From Dryas octopetala (lineage: Eukaryota > Streptophyta > Magnoliopsida > Rosales > Rosaceae): a stretch of DNA of 64,000 nt. A model generated the notes under the pieces. The model was not told where the DNA came from. It made no database searches and was given only the letters and a program-made list of their open reading frames with translations. The stretch covers positions 1,488,001-1,552,000 of the forward strand of contig OY992838.1 of the NCBI GenBank assembly GCA_963921425.1, read 5' to 3'. This document shows, piece by piece, positions 45,997-57,269 of this stretch (position 1 is its first letter; every line of letters starts with the position of its first letter). A program made the translations under genes and the position numbers.

Positions 45997-47496
45997 GCTA
46001 TATGTAGCAAAGAGAGTTTGGAAGGATCAAAGGTTTGCAGCAGGTGATAGGGATAAGAAAAGAGAGCCACACACAAAACCAACGCTTGGGAAAATGGCTA
46101 GGTCGCATCCAACTTTTTTGCCTCTGAAAAAGGAAGGTAGCAATGTAGTCCACGAGTACCACAATTCATGTACCTTTCGTTTTGCTCTCTATAGCATAGT
46201 AAGTAGTCCTTTTTTTATTGATAAGTGACGACTGGACTGACTTAGAGTAGCTCCACAGGAAAAAGACATTATCTGATTCGAGTGGCTCCCAGGAACTAAT
46301 ATCAGATGGGGGCTCCCTGGCTAATAAAAAAGGTAGTCCAGTACATGATAGTCTAATTAATACAAGTACTCTTTTGTTTGTTTGGTTGGTTGCATACAAC
46401 AAAGGCGTGTCTGTATGCTACTCCGCATCCTTTGTTTGGTGGTACAAGTTGCAGTATTGGGTTGCACCAAGGCAATTGGCGTGAGGCTGTTGGGTAACTT
46501 TGGTTTGGGGTTCCAAAAAGGTAGGGAACTGATTGGCTATTGTGTTTCGGTGGTGTCATTGTGAATCAAGCTCTCAGTACTAGCACCACTCTAGTCAGCA
46601 AAACTCTCCACGGTAATTTCCTTTGTAATTCAGTTAGTGCTAGAGTGATTTTCAGTCAAACTATAATAACCAAGGCAGGTACCTGGGGACCATACAGTGA
46701 ATTCAAGCCTTATTACATGAGTGCGACTCTTTTTCATAATCGGGCAATTCAATCGTGCAACGTGCAAAAGGACAACTTTCGAAATTCACCCGAAAAAAAG
46801 AGATATTTGATGCGGTATATAGTACAAAGGAAACTTTGGTATCCCAGTAAACATTACTAAATAAGTTGGTTATTTTTGGTTAATTCGGTTAAACGGAGTG
46901 ATCGAATGCAATTCCTGATTACTGGTAAGTAGTATAAAATATAAATTATAAAATAACGGAATAAGAGAATATTCTTTTAACTGCAATTAAATTAAATTGT
47001 AGTAGGTCATTTTCTTTTGTCTTGTAGTAACCAAGGGTCCACACCCAGCGAATAACATTGGGGACGGTTGAAAATGGCCGAAGACCGGAGGCACTCGTGG
47101 CATAGAGAGGATCATCAGTTTTAGCTGTAGCTAAGACAAATGTGGCGATGCTGCCGGTGCATGTAGCTAATTACGATATTCGAATCGACGGCGTACAAGT
47201 TATATTCGAAATTATTTAACCAGAAAAAAAACTCCATCGATGTGCATGCAAACGTAAGCGTATACTGCAAATCAGAAATGGCCAAAGGCAAGTGGGTCCC
47301 ACAGCTCAAGAGAGTAGAAAGTAAAACGTTTTTGGCACAAGTGGTCAATTTGGTTTGTGATAAAGTCGAGGGAATCGAAGTGGGGAAAAAAAAACCCAAA
47401 AAGTGATCCATCATCCCACGCACCACTGACCAGACCGAGAAAGACAGACCCGCACGGCTACAAAGTTTGGTCTCGTCTCCAGCGATCGAGACAGAG
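45997..47496. other. divergent intergenic region between methyltransferase and DUF21 gene
   Basis: It serves as the upstream region of both divergent genes. Short frames only (for example 46540-46860) and no recognised domain. Confidence 0.45.
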
Positions 47497-50400
47497 ATGG
47501 CCGCGGAACTGACCTGTTGTGGGACGAAGTTCTGGTTGTACGTGCTTATAATCATAGGGCTGGTTTGCTTTGCCGGAATGATGGCTGGGCTCACTCTGGG
47601 CCTCATGTCTCTGGGCCTCGTCGACCTCGAGGTCCTCATGAAGTCCGGTCGTCCTCAGGATCGCAAGCACGCCGGTACTCTTTCTCATTTCACTCGCCCT
47701 TAATTTCTCATTCTTGCCTCTTGTTTTGACTTTACTGACGCAATTATGAATTTCTGTACATGATTCCTTTGGGCCTTCTTTTTATCACTTTCTCATGACC
47801 ATGATCCGCGTCGGTTCTGGGTTAAACGGTGATTGTGAAGCTGTTTCACTGGAAAGTTGTTGTTGTTATTCACTGCAATTAGCTCGGGTTGGACTTATTG
47901 GGGGAGGTTTTAGTAGTATTGATTCTTGATCAAGTAACAGATGTTGCTGCTTGCGCAGTTGCAACGTGGCTTTAAAAACGGTTTTTGGATTCAAAATAAT
48001 CAAATTTATTTTTCAAGATATTGGAAACTAAGCAAAATAGGTTATCAGCAGGAATTGCCCGAATAAGGGAAGTTAACGTGTCTTTGATTTGGGGACTGGT
48101 CTACTGATTGAGTTTGTAAGCTGACTTTGCTGCTAGGCAGTTGCTCTTAATTGTGTGAGAGAGTGCGTTGGGCAGTTGCTCAAAGACTTAAGTAATGGAT
48201 GGCTGTGTAGATCTACAATACAAATGTGGATGTGTTTGAATCTAATTTAATAGAAGAGTGAGGCATGAATATGTCTAATGGTATGAATTGTTTTGATTTT
48301 GGCAGCTAAAATTTATCCGGTGGTGAAAAATCAGCATTTGCTACTTTGTACACTTTTAATTGGCAACGCCTTAGCAATGGAGGTAACTATGTGATTTTGT
48401 GGCTTTATTTAGGTAATTATTACTGCTTTATCACTAATCAATGGTTCTTTTGATATTAGACTCTTCCTATATTCTTGGACAGTCTTGTGCCTCCTTGGGC
48501 AGCCATTGTGGTATCAGTCACTCTCATTCTGGTGTTTGGAGAGGTAGGTTATTATAAGAGCATTGTACGAGTGGTTAATTTAAGAAGGTATCTGCATACA
48601 AAAGATATTCACTTCTATTTCTTTGTATGCCCTGCTCCAGATATTGCCACAAGCAGTCTGTACTCGCTATGGTTTGACCGTTGGGGCAACAATGGCACCA
48701 ATTGTGCACGTTCTTCTTATACTTTTCCTCCCTGTTTCTTATCCAATCAGTAAGGTGATTTAATGTGGAACTTACATAATGTATACTACGACTTTAAATG
48801 TTTGTAAGTCATGGTATGCAACTTGAGTTATTTGACTTAGCTGCATGTTTTGTGTTATTTTAGTCTATTATGTTATTTTCTTTCTTCTAAACATGCTCTC
48901 CATCACCAGGTTCTGGATCGGATGTTAGGCAAGGGACATGCTGCCCTTTTAAGGAGAGCAGAGCTAAAGACTTTCGTGGATTTTCATGGAAATGAGGTAT
49001 ATAACTCGACTTAGCTCCATCTTATAGAAAGTTCACATTTGGCATTACATATCTGCTCTTGCGCATATTCAATATGTTTCTGCTAGGAACTATACTAATG
49101 ACATTTGTTAAAACATCTATGTTTGAGCCCATGTTTCAACTCTCTGGAAGTCCTCCAGCTTCTCCTGCTTTCTGATCAAATATGACATATGCATACGATT
49201 TTTTATTTAGGCTGGGAAAGGCGGGGATTTAACACATGATGAGACTACCATCATCGCTGGGGCACTTGAATTGACTGAAAAGACTGCAAAAGATGCAATG
49301 ACTTCCATATCAAATGCATTTTCCCTTGATCTGGATGCACCTCTTACTTTGTGGGTTTGTGGATTCCAGTTTGTTCTGTCTATCTTATTTTAAGCATTCT
49401 TCCATCCTTCTAAACCTCTCTCTCTCTCTCTCTCTCTCTCCTTCTTTCTACAGGGAAACATTGAATGCGATAATGGCAATGGGTCATAGTAGAGTTCCTG
49501 TTTATTTTGGGAATCCCACAAATATAATCGGACTTGTTCTGGTAATTTCATTTCTTTTTATTAATAAACTATGAAGTGGCACCATGTGAAAACTTATTAG
49601 TTCAATCTCATATATTTGCAGGTTAAGAATCTGTTGATGATTGATCCAGAAGAAGCAGTTACTCTGAGAAAAATGATAATAAGAAAAATTCCTCGGTAGG
49701 ATAGTTTCTCATTATTTTTTGGTCTTTTATCATCTGATATAAGACATGAGTGTCTTTGATTTTGATGGTTCACGCTTCTGAGATAGTTTGTTTGACCATC
49801 TATGCATTCTTTTTTGCTGGGCTCACTTGACTATTCTTGACTTGCCTTTTCATTTGTCCCACAGGGTTTCAGAAGACATGCCTCTGTATGATATGCTAAA
49901 TGAATTTCAGAAGGGTCACAGTCACATTGCTGTTGTCTATAAGGATCTAAATGAGAAAAAGGAAACACTAAAGAATGGCATTAAGGACAACTGTAAGAAG
50001 CAAGAGGGCCGATCAGAGGCATCATTGAAGAAAGGTGTGGATATTCATAGCAGCAACAAAAGAATGTCGTAGGATTTTTACTTTATAGATGCTGTTAGAG
50101 TATAAAACAATTGTTGGCACACATCCTAATAGTTAAAGCTTTTGGGAATGGTGGTAAAGCAACACACTTTATCAGATGTCATAGCAACTTCTTGCTGATT
50201 TGGTTTATTTTCATTTTGAGGTTCAAATCTCAATCTTCATATTTAAATTATTTCACTATATTTTTATTTATTTTACTCATAGTAGTAAACTTACATCTGA
50301 GCTTGTTAATGGGTTATGTGCTCGATCTGTCCTATATGATTTATGAAATTATGTACTTTTTTTTTACTTTATTGTGATAATTTATGGCTGAACCACTGCC

Positions 50401-51295
50401 ACTTTCTATTATGTCTTTCCTTTGAACTCTCTAATTTGTGTTCTTTGTAAATTACCAGATGAAAAAGTGGGTGGCCCCAATGCTGTTACTCATATAGCTT
50501 TGGACAATGGTGATGGAGGTCAACAAACTAAGAAAAGCCCACCAACTACTCCCGCTTTTAAGAAACGACACAGAGGTTGTTCATATTGCATTCTTGACAT
50601 TGAGAATGCACCCATTCCAGTGTTCCCATCCAATGAAGAGGTTGTTGGAGTAATTACCATGGAGGATGTCATCGAAGAACTTCTTCAGGTAATGCTGCTG
50701 TTGTGAGTATTATCTGGAAATTCTGAACTTAGATCCCTGTATTCATATCTGTTGCATATGTTGATCCAAATTTTAAATTTTTGCTTATACCAGGAAGAGA
50801 TATTGGATGAAACTGATGAGTATGTCAATATCCACAACAGGTAAATTTAATTATTTTCACCTGCACATATTAGCACAATACCTTCTCTTAAATCATCAAT
50901 GCCACATCATGGTATGGGTTTGTCCATTATCTTGCTTAGTGCGCAGGAGAACAAAATTTCTGAAATTTCCCTGCTTGGCAAATGAATGAATAAACACCTA
51001 GTCCCTTGATATGCCTGCTACTTTGGGAAGTGAACTCTATCAAAGTTGTCTTTTGGAGTTGAAAAATGAGAATATTTCTTGAACATGCAGGATTAAGGTC
51101 AATATGCATGCAGTTCAGGAAAAGCCTTCCGCTGAAGGGTCCTCTGTCACCGACACCCCACCACCAACGTCATCAGTCCCTACAGATTCATGTTCTACTC
51201 AATATCAAGACTCTGCTAAAGTGACTCCCATATCAACAGGCTCACATACCACAACGCATCAAGCTTCAGAAGGTGACATGTCTGTGGATCGTTGA
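47497..51295 (+). CDS. DUF21/CNNM-type membrane protein with CBS domains
   Basis: Exons: 47497-47674, 48306-48382, 48460-48543, 48641-48754, 48910-48996, 49211-49350, 49454-49541, 49622-49695, 49865-50034, 50459-50688, 50794-50840, 51091-51295, giving 497 aa, the usual length for plant DUF21 proteins. Membrane segments begin at residues 12-34 ([28 protein letters not shown], split here as [10 protein letters not shown] and [10 protein letters not shown]). They continue with [36 protein letters not shown] and [31 protein letters not shown] follows the third. The cytosolic part has a CBS pair ([23 protein letters not shown] and [19 protein letters not shown] regions) interrupted by a poorly conserved insertion. 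It ends in a Ser/Thr-rich tail. Animal CNNM and bacterial CorC relatives act in Mg2+ efflux; plant function is less clear. Start chosen at MAAELTCC, not the ATG-less upstream extension. Confidence 0.93.
49415..49441 (+). repeat. (CT)n tract forming the polypyrimidine stretch of an acceptor site
   Basis: This 27-base CT run lies 12 bases before the CTACAG acceptor at 49448-49453 in the DUF21 gene, so repeat-length changes would alter its pyrimidine tract. Confidence 0.75.
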
Positions 51296-52539
51296 GATTG
51301 GTAATTCTTTGTTCTTCATTTGAATCAAATGTAGATGCACAAAAGTCAGATTTTAGTTAAAAGCTCACTTAAGATTAACCAAGACTTCCTACAACGATGG
51401 TACTCTAGTTAAATAGAAAGAGATACTCCATGTTTGATGTTAGACACATCTCTGTTTTCTCATTTTTTGAATGTGAAGTCTACATGAAGTGATTACCAAA
51501 AAGGAAATTAATGAAAGGCGTGGAACAAATTTTGATTGATGTGTTTCGGGGACTAGTTCTGTACAGTGTAAACAGCAAGCCCGTGATCCAGGAGGTGCTC
51601 TCTTACAAGTAGAGGCGTAATGGGTTCAAAAGTATATGGGCCTGAAAAAGGTGCTTCAGTGTTTAGCCAAGTGCACTATTGTAATTTATCTTGTCAACTA
51701 AAAAAATTACATTTTACTTCGTCCAAAAAAAAAAAGTTGCACGCTAGCGAACCTTGACAGAAACCCGAACCGAAAAATCAGCTGCTGGTCCTTTCCGTTT
51801 ATAGCGCTCGCTGCAAAATGCAAAATGCAAAGTTACAAACTAATCTACTTATCTCTGCGTCCCACATGCCTTAACAATTCCTGAGCCATACGAGGTGACA
51901 CAACCCATTACCTAATCAGCCATGCCCAGAGTCCCAGACAACGTAATCATGTAAATCCAACATAAATCTATGATCTAAATTTTCAAAAGTTTCTTACTCT
52001 ATACATGATTACGAGCTATGCTCACTTCCCCAGTTAACTCTTTTTCACTTTTTTTTTTTTTTTTTCCTGGGTGTGACAAAGAAATTTCTCCTACTCCTTA
52101 AAAGCAATTCACAATCCGGTCTGGTAGGTTCTACTTAAACATACCCAGTTATAGGCTTATAGCTCCTCTTCAGTTCTCAGCAGAAGGAAAAAAAATGAAT
52201 CTTTTCTTTAGGTGTTTCATCTGTCCGTTTGCCTCAAATTATAAATTCTTTCAAAGGTAGTATCTGGATTTGTTTTTTGTTTTGCTTTGATCCAGACAGT
52301 GACTTTCCCATTTGGGCACTCTCAGTTTCTCTTTGCTTTTTTAATTTTATTTTTAGAAACATACTCTTAGATCTCTCTTATCTCCTGCTTCAGATTTGTT
52401 AAGTTCTGGTTTTTGTAGTAAAATCATACTACTGTCTATACTTTATCTTTCTTTGGCGGGGTTTTTCATTGGGGGTTTAGATTTTCTTGTTTAGTTTACT
52501 TTCTTCAAAGACAGAGAGCATTTATTGCGGGTGAGAGAG
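51296..52539. other. intergenic region before PMT28-like gene
   Basis: 3' UTR of the DUF21 gene followed by the PMT28 upstream region. There is a pure T run at 52051-52067. The last 350 bases are T-rich like a leader, and could contain a leader intron, but I cannot place one with confidence. No separate gene. Confidence 0.45.
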
Positions 52540-55500
52540 ATGGGTATAGCTCGGTTTGGCCGCCAAGGCCAAGCAAAACGCCCATATGGTTTCTTTATAA
52601 AAATGACTGCGGTGGCCATCTTAGGCCTCTGCTTTCTATTCGTGTGGTCTATGTTTTCTTCTTCTTCCTCTTCCGTGACCACTCGAATAGAAAGCTTTGA
52701 CAACATAGGGGAACCTCCTGGATCAAGGAGCACAAGGGTAAACATTCCAAGGACACAGTCTTCTAATAAGGGTGAGAATGAGAAAAAGGTTAATGGGTCA
52801 GTGACTTTGTCTGTGGATGAGCATAAATCTGAGAAGAAGGACAAGAAAGACGTAGCAAATGGAAAACAAGAGAAAGATAAGAAAAAGTTACCAGAAAAGG
52901 TGCCGAAACAAAAACATGGGTCTAAGGAATCTGAGAGTGAAGATTCAGAAAAGGAAAAGGAAGAGGAGGATGAAGAACCAGAAGTAGTCGATGGAAAGGA
53001 AGAAGCTTTGGATGGTGAAGGTGAAGCAAATGGGGTCACAGAAGGAGAAGGTGATTTGATTGAGTCAGTGGATCAGGAATCCGAGGAGAAGTTGGAAGAT
53101 GATGGCGGTCAATGGAAGGAAAGGGGAAAGAAGAGAAATAAGATTAAGGGTCCATTGTTTGATCCAAAAGCACATTATCACTGGAAATCATGTAGCACAA
53201 AGAGCAAGCATAATTACATTCCTTGTATTGACATAGAAACTAGCTCTGGAAGGCTGCAATATAGGCATACAGAGAGGAGTTGCCCGAGAACACCACCAAT
53301 GTGTCTTGTACCTCTTCCCCCTGATGGGTATGGCTCTCCAGTCTGTTGGCCTGAGAGCAAAGTAAAGGTATGTGTGTCGGGTTTTAAGATGTTTTCTTGT
53401 CTTCAATTGTAGTACTTTGAGAGGTAAAAATATTCTTCTGATGTTCTCATTTTGTTACTTCTCATGTTTTGCAGATATTGTATAAGAATGTGGAACATCC
53501 AAAACTTGCTGCATTCATCAAGGAACATACTTGGATGATGGAGTCTGGAGAATATCTTACTTTTCCTCAAAACCAATCTGAACTTAGAGGTGGAATTCTG
53601 CACTATCTAGAGTCCATTGAAGAGGTGAGTTTTCCTCATTGTCTCAACATAATTTGAGCTGTGTTGAATCTATATGATGCCTCTTTTATTCCAACATGGA
53701 ATAAATGATGATAATTGGGCACATTGGGGTTAATAGAAGATTCCCTTTTAAGCATGTGCTTTATTTATGAAATTAGAGGTGAACCTTTGAAAACCTCATA
53801 TTTCTAGTATAAAGAAGTCTAATTGCTTTATGTCTACCATTTTCTTACATCCTACTATTGTGAGAGGCGGGAAGTTATGATACCAACGACTATCTACAGA
53901 TAGCAATTAAAAAGTTGTATTTGCTTGCTGAAATCTGCAAGTTTAAACTCCACCCTATACAGATACTGATATACATACATATATATATATATGCTAATTA
54001 TCTACTAATAGTAACTTTAATGCTGTCATTCCTTCCATATATAGCATTTTGAATTTTGTTTCATTTGATAGATGGTACCAGACATCGAATGGGGAAAGAA
54101 TATCCGCATAGTGCTGGATATTGGAAGTACAGATTCCGCCTTTGGGGCTTCTCTCCTTGATAAGGATGTATTAACAGTGGCATTGGGCTTGAAAGATGAC
54201 CTAGTTGACCTAGCTCAAGTTACCCTTGAGCGTGGTTTTCCTGCTTTAGTTAGCCATTTTGGAAATAGAAGGCTACCTTTTCCTAGTGGTGTTTTTGATG
54301 CTATTCACTGTAGCGGGTGCACCATACCTTGGCATTCAAATGGTTTGCGTTTGTTTATTATCTTTATTTCTTCCTCCTTTCATTCTTTATTTTTTCTTGA
54401 ATTTCCAAATCCTACTATGAGTCACATTTTCATGAGTCTTTCATTTGCAGGGGGTAAGCATCTTCTAGAGATGAATAGGATTTTAAGGCCTGGTGGATAC
54501 TTTATCTTGTCAACTAAACATGACAGTTTTGAAAATGAAGAAGGTTTGTCCTATGTATTAATTATTTACTTTTTTGAGATGTTTGAAAGCTGGAACAGTG
54601 GACCATCTGCTTGGAATGTATTTTTATTTATACTAGTTTCACGAGGAGTGATTTCCTTAGTGCATCTAGATCTGTTTGCTTTATGGTATTGTATGTTTTT
54701 TACCCAGAATGTGCCTGTGCTGAGAAATTGGAAGTTTCATTTCTATGGAACTTCAACTTATTTTATTCCAAGGGTATGGTCCATTTGTGTGGATTGACTG
54801 GATGGCCTGGCTCTAATTACTCTCTATATCATATGCAGATGTATGCGTTGTAAAATAGCTTTCAAGCCTTTACAAAATAAGTGAACCCAGGATTAGTTTC
54901 TATTTCAACATGCTGTGTACTGAGGTTGATTAGGCTCTTTGATTATGGAATAATCAATAATATGTGGCACTTTTCTTTTTTCTTCTAGCCATGACTACAT
55001 TGACGGCTTCTATCTGTTGGAATATTCTGGCTCATAAAACTGATGAAGTCAGTGATGTGGGTGTCAAAATATATCAGAAGCCGGACTCGAATGATATATA
55101 TGAGTTGAGGAGGAAGAAACATCCACCTTTATGCAAGGAAAATGAAAACCCAGATGCAGCCTGGTAAGGTCAAATGAACTTGCTTTACAATATTATCTTC
55201 CTGGTCTCTAGTATAATGTATCCATCTGTATTCCATTTCTGGTTTGTTAATTTGTTAATGTCTAAATCAACAAAACATATATGTGTGACATAATGGTTCT
55301 ACGCTATAGTTAATAGCTTTCGTTACAAAGGCTCTCTTATCTGTTTTGATTTTCTGCCCTTTTACATGGTGATTGCAACTTTCCATAAACAGGTATGTTC
55401 CTGTGAAGACTTGCTTGCACACCATTCCATCTGCTATTGAACAGCGCGGGACAGAGTGGCCAGAAGACTGGCCCAAGAGGCTCGAAAAACTTCCTGATTG

Positions 55501-56342
55501 GTTGGATGATAAAGAAAAATTTGTTGCAGACACCAAGCACTGGAAAGCTATTGTTGACAAATCCTATCTCACCGGAATGGGTATTGACTGGTCAAATGTT
55601 CGAAATGTAATGGACATGAAATCCATCAATGGAGGGTATGTAAAGAAAACAACTAAATAGTGCTTGTTCAAATAGTTGACAATGCACTCTCTATCTTCCT
55701 TTTCTACAGAAATACATTGAAGTTGATTGGTGAATTGAATAGTAATGTTCTTTGTGCAGATTTGCTCCAGCCCTCTCGCAACAAAAGGTTTGGGTAATGA
55801 ATGTGGTCCTTGTCCATGCACCTGATACGCTTCCGGTCATTTTCGAACGAGGCCTTTTTGGCACCTACCACGACTGGTGTGAGTCTTTCAGTACTTATCC
55901 CAGGTCATATGACCTTTTGCATGCCGATCATCTGTTTTCACGGCTTAAGAACAGGTGAGTCGACTTCTCCTGTTAGAGCTTTGTTACTTCTTACAATGAC
56001 ATTCTGCTGCTTCTGTGATTTCTTATTTGCTAAATTTGGACATTCCAATAATGTATAACAACCAACAAATCAAATTGGGAAGATATCTGCAGCTACTTTT
56101 TCAATGGTGCATATCCTTTACATCTTGAATACTACTTTTGTAGGTGTAACCAACCTGTATCAATCGTTGTTGAGATGGATCGCTTGTTACGGCCTGGAGG
56201 TTGGGCAATTATACGCGAAAAAGTTGAGATACTGGATGCCTTGGATGGAATAGTGAAGAGTTTGCATTGGGAGATCCGGATGACTTATGCTCAGGAAAAG
56301 GAGGGTATCATGTGCGCACAGAAAACCATGTGGCGGCCTTAA
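52540..56342 (+). CDS. PMT28: PMT28-type putative methyltransferase (DUF248)
   Basis: Exons: 52540-53367, 53475-53624, 54072-54342, 54451-54543, 54989-55163, 55393-55635, 55760-55954, 56144-56342. They close in frame to 717 aa (Arabidopsis PMT28 is about 724). This is a type II Golgi protein: a short basic N terminus ([15 protein letters not shown]), a membrane anchor at about 22-42 ([18 protein letters not shown]), a long Lys/Glu/Asp-rich stem (about 75-205), then the catalytic DUF248 domain. The family is linked to methylation of homogalacturonan and other cell-wall polysaccharides, as with QUA2. SAM motif I reads [17 protein letters not shown], in place of the VLDVGCGVASFG typical of other PMTs. 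The PMT28-type ending [19 protein letters not shown] is intact. The start ATG follows a GAGAGAG leader and precedes the conserved anchor. Confidence 0.94.
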
Positions 56343-57269
56343 AATGACAATGCATGCAGCTTTACAAGTCATGTCAGTATGACTTGCTTGCTAGTTGCTG
56401 TTTCCTTGTATCATGAAAGCCATGTTTACTGTTCTGCTGATGCTTCATGTTTAATCGATCGATTTTGTTAACACGGACAATCGGACACTAATTTGATATA
56501 CCACTTTTAATGGAGGTGCACTGGATGTAAAGGATGAGGCTGAGTGAATGAGTTCATTACTTCATTACAAGAGTAGACATTATGGACAATTTTATAACCA
56601 TTTTCAGCATGGTTTTATCTTATTTTCTGTATAGATTTGTGTATTCTGTAATGAGAATCTTATCTAATGAATGAAAATTTTTTTATTTCTTTCGGGTTTG
56701 ACAGTAATGAGAGTCGAAATCTATGTGTTGACAGTGAAATACTCAACCATCACAATTATAATCTTCTAGGGCTGAATTGGATTCTTTTAGAAATAGTGTG
56801 AAAGTAGCATTTGAAACAATTGTATTAGGAATTAAAGCATCATCATTATCTTGGGACAATATTCCCTAAACCCTTCCTAAGTTTCAGAATCAAAATTATG
56901 GCTTGGGCTTGGGCTTCCTTTGTCCGGAAGGAGAATCAAGATTTTTGGGCCATGAAGGCAAAGGATAGCCCAAGAGAGTTCAAATAGTCCTCCCAGGCTC
57001 CCAGCCCAAAGTTTTAGACTCATATTGTTGGGCCACGTAAAACTCCAATTTGAATTTAGTCCACTGCATCGCGTACGCAATCGCCGTCTTCTCATTTCTG
57101 CCTCCTCTTTCCCTCCTCAGTCTTCACGGCTCTGAATCAGTGAATCAGTCTTTCACGGTCACGGTCCTCACGGACATGAACTCAGCTCTTCTTCGCGTCT
57201 CTGTCACGCGCACAACAACACTCGGTCACTTTTCCTAAAAGGGCAAAACCAGAAATTTAATTTCCCGCC
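56343..57269. other. intergenic region with TYW1 promoter
   Basis: The first 350 bases hold the PMT28 3' UTR (TAATGAATGAAAATT near 56665). The last 380 bases carry the site II-like cluster listed separately. No gene seen. Confidence 0.5.
56900..57045 (+). promoter_or_regulatory. cluster of GGGCC/GCCCA (site II-like) motifs upstream of TYW1
   Basis: Within 150 bases are GGCTTGGGCTTGGGCTT, TTTGGGCCATG, TAGCCCAAG, CAGCCCAAA and TTGGGCCACGT, about 230-370 bases before the TYW1 ATG. No TATA box is evident. Such elements drive genes for ribosomes and translation in growing tissue, which suits a tRNA-modification enzyme. Confidence 0.5.

Noticed and set aside
47121-47639. 172-aa minus-strand frame
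   Set aside because: It overlaps the first exon of the DUF21 gene antisense and has no recognisable domain.
52491-53039. 182-aa Ser/Phe-rich frame on the minus strand
   Set aside because: It is the antisense shadow of the Lys/Glu-rich stem of the PMT28-like protein; no domain, and it overlaps a well-supported exon.
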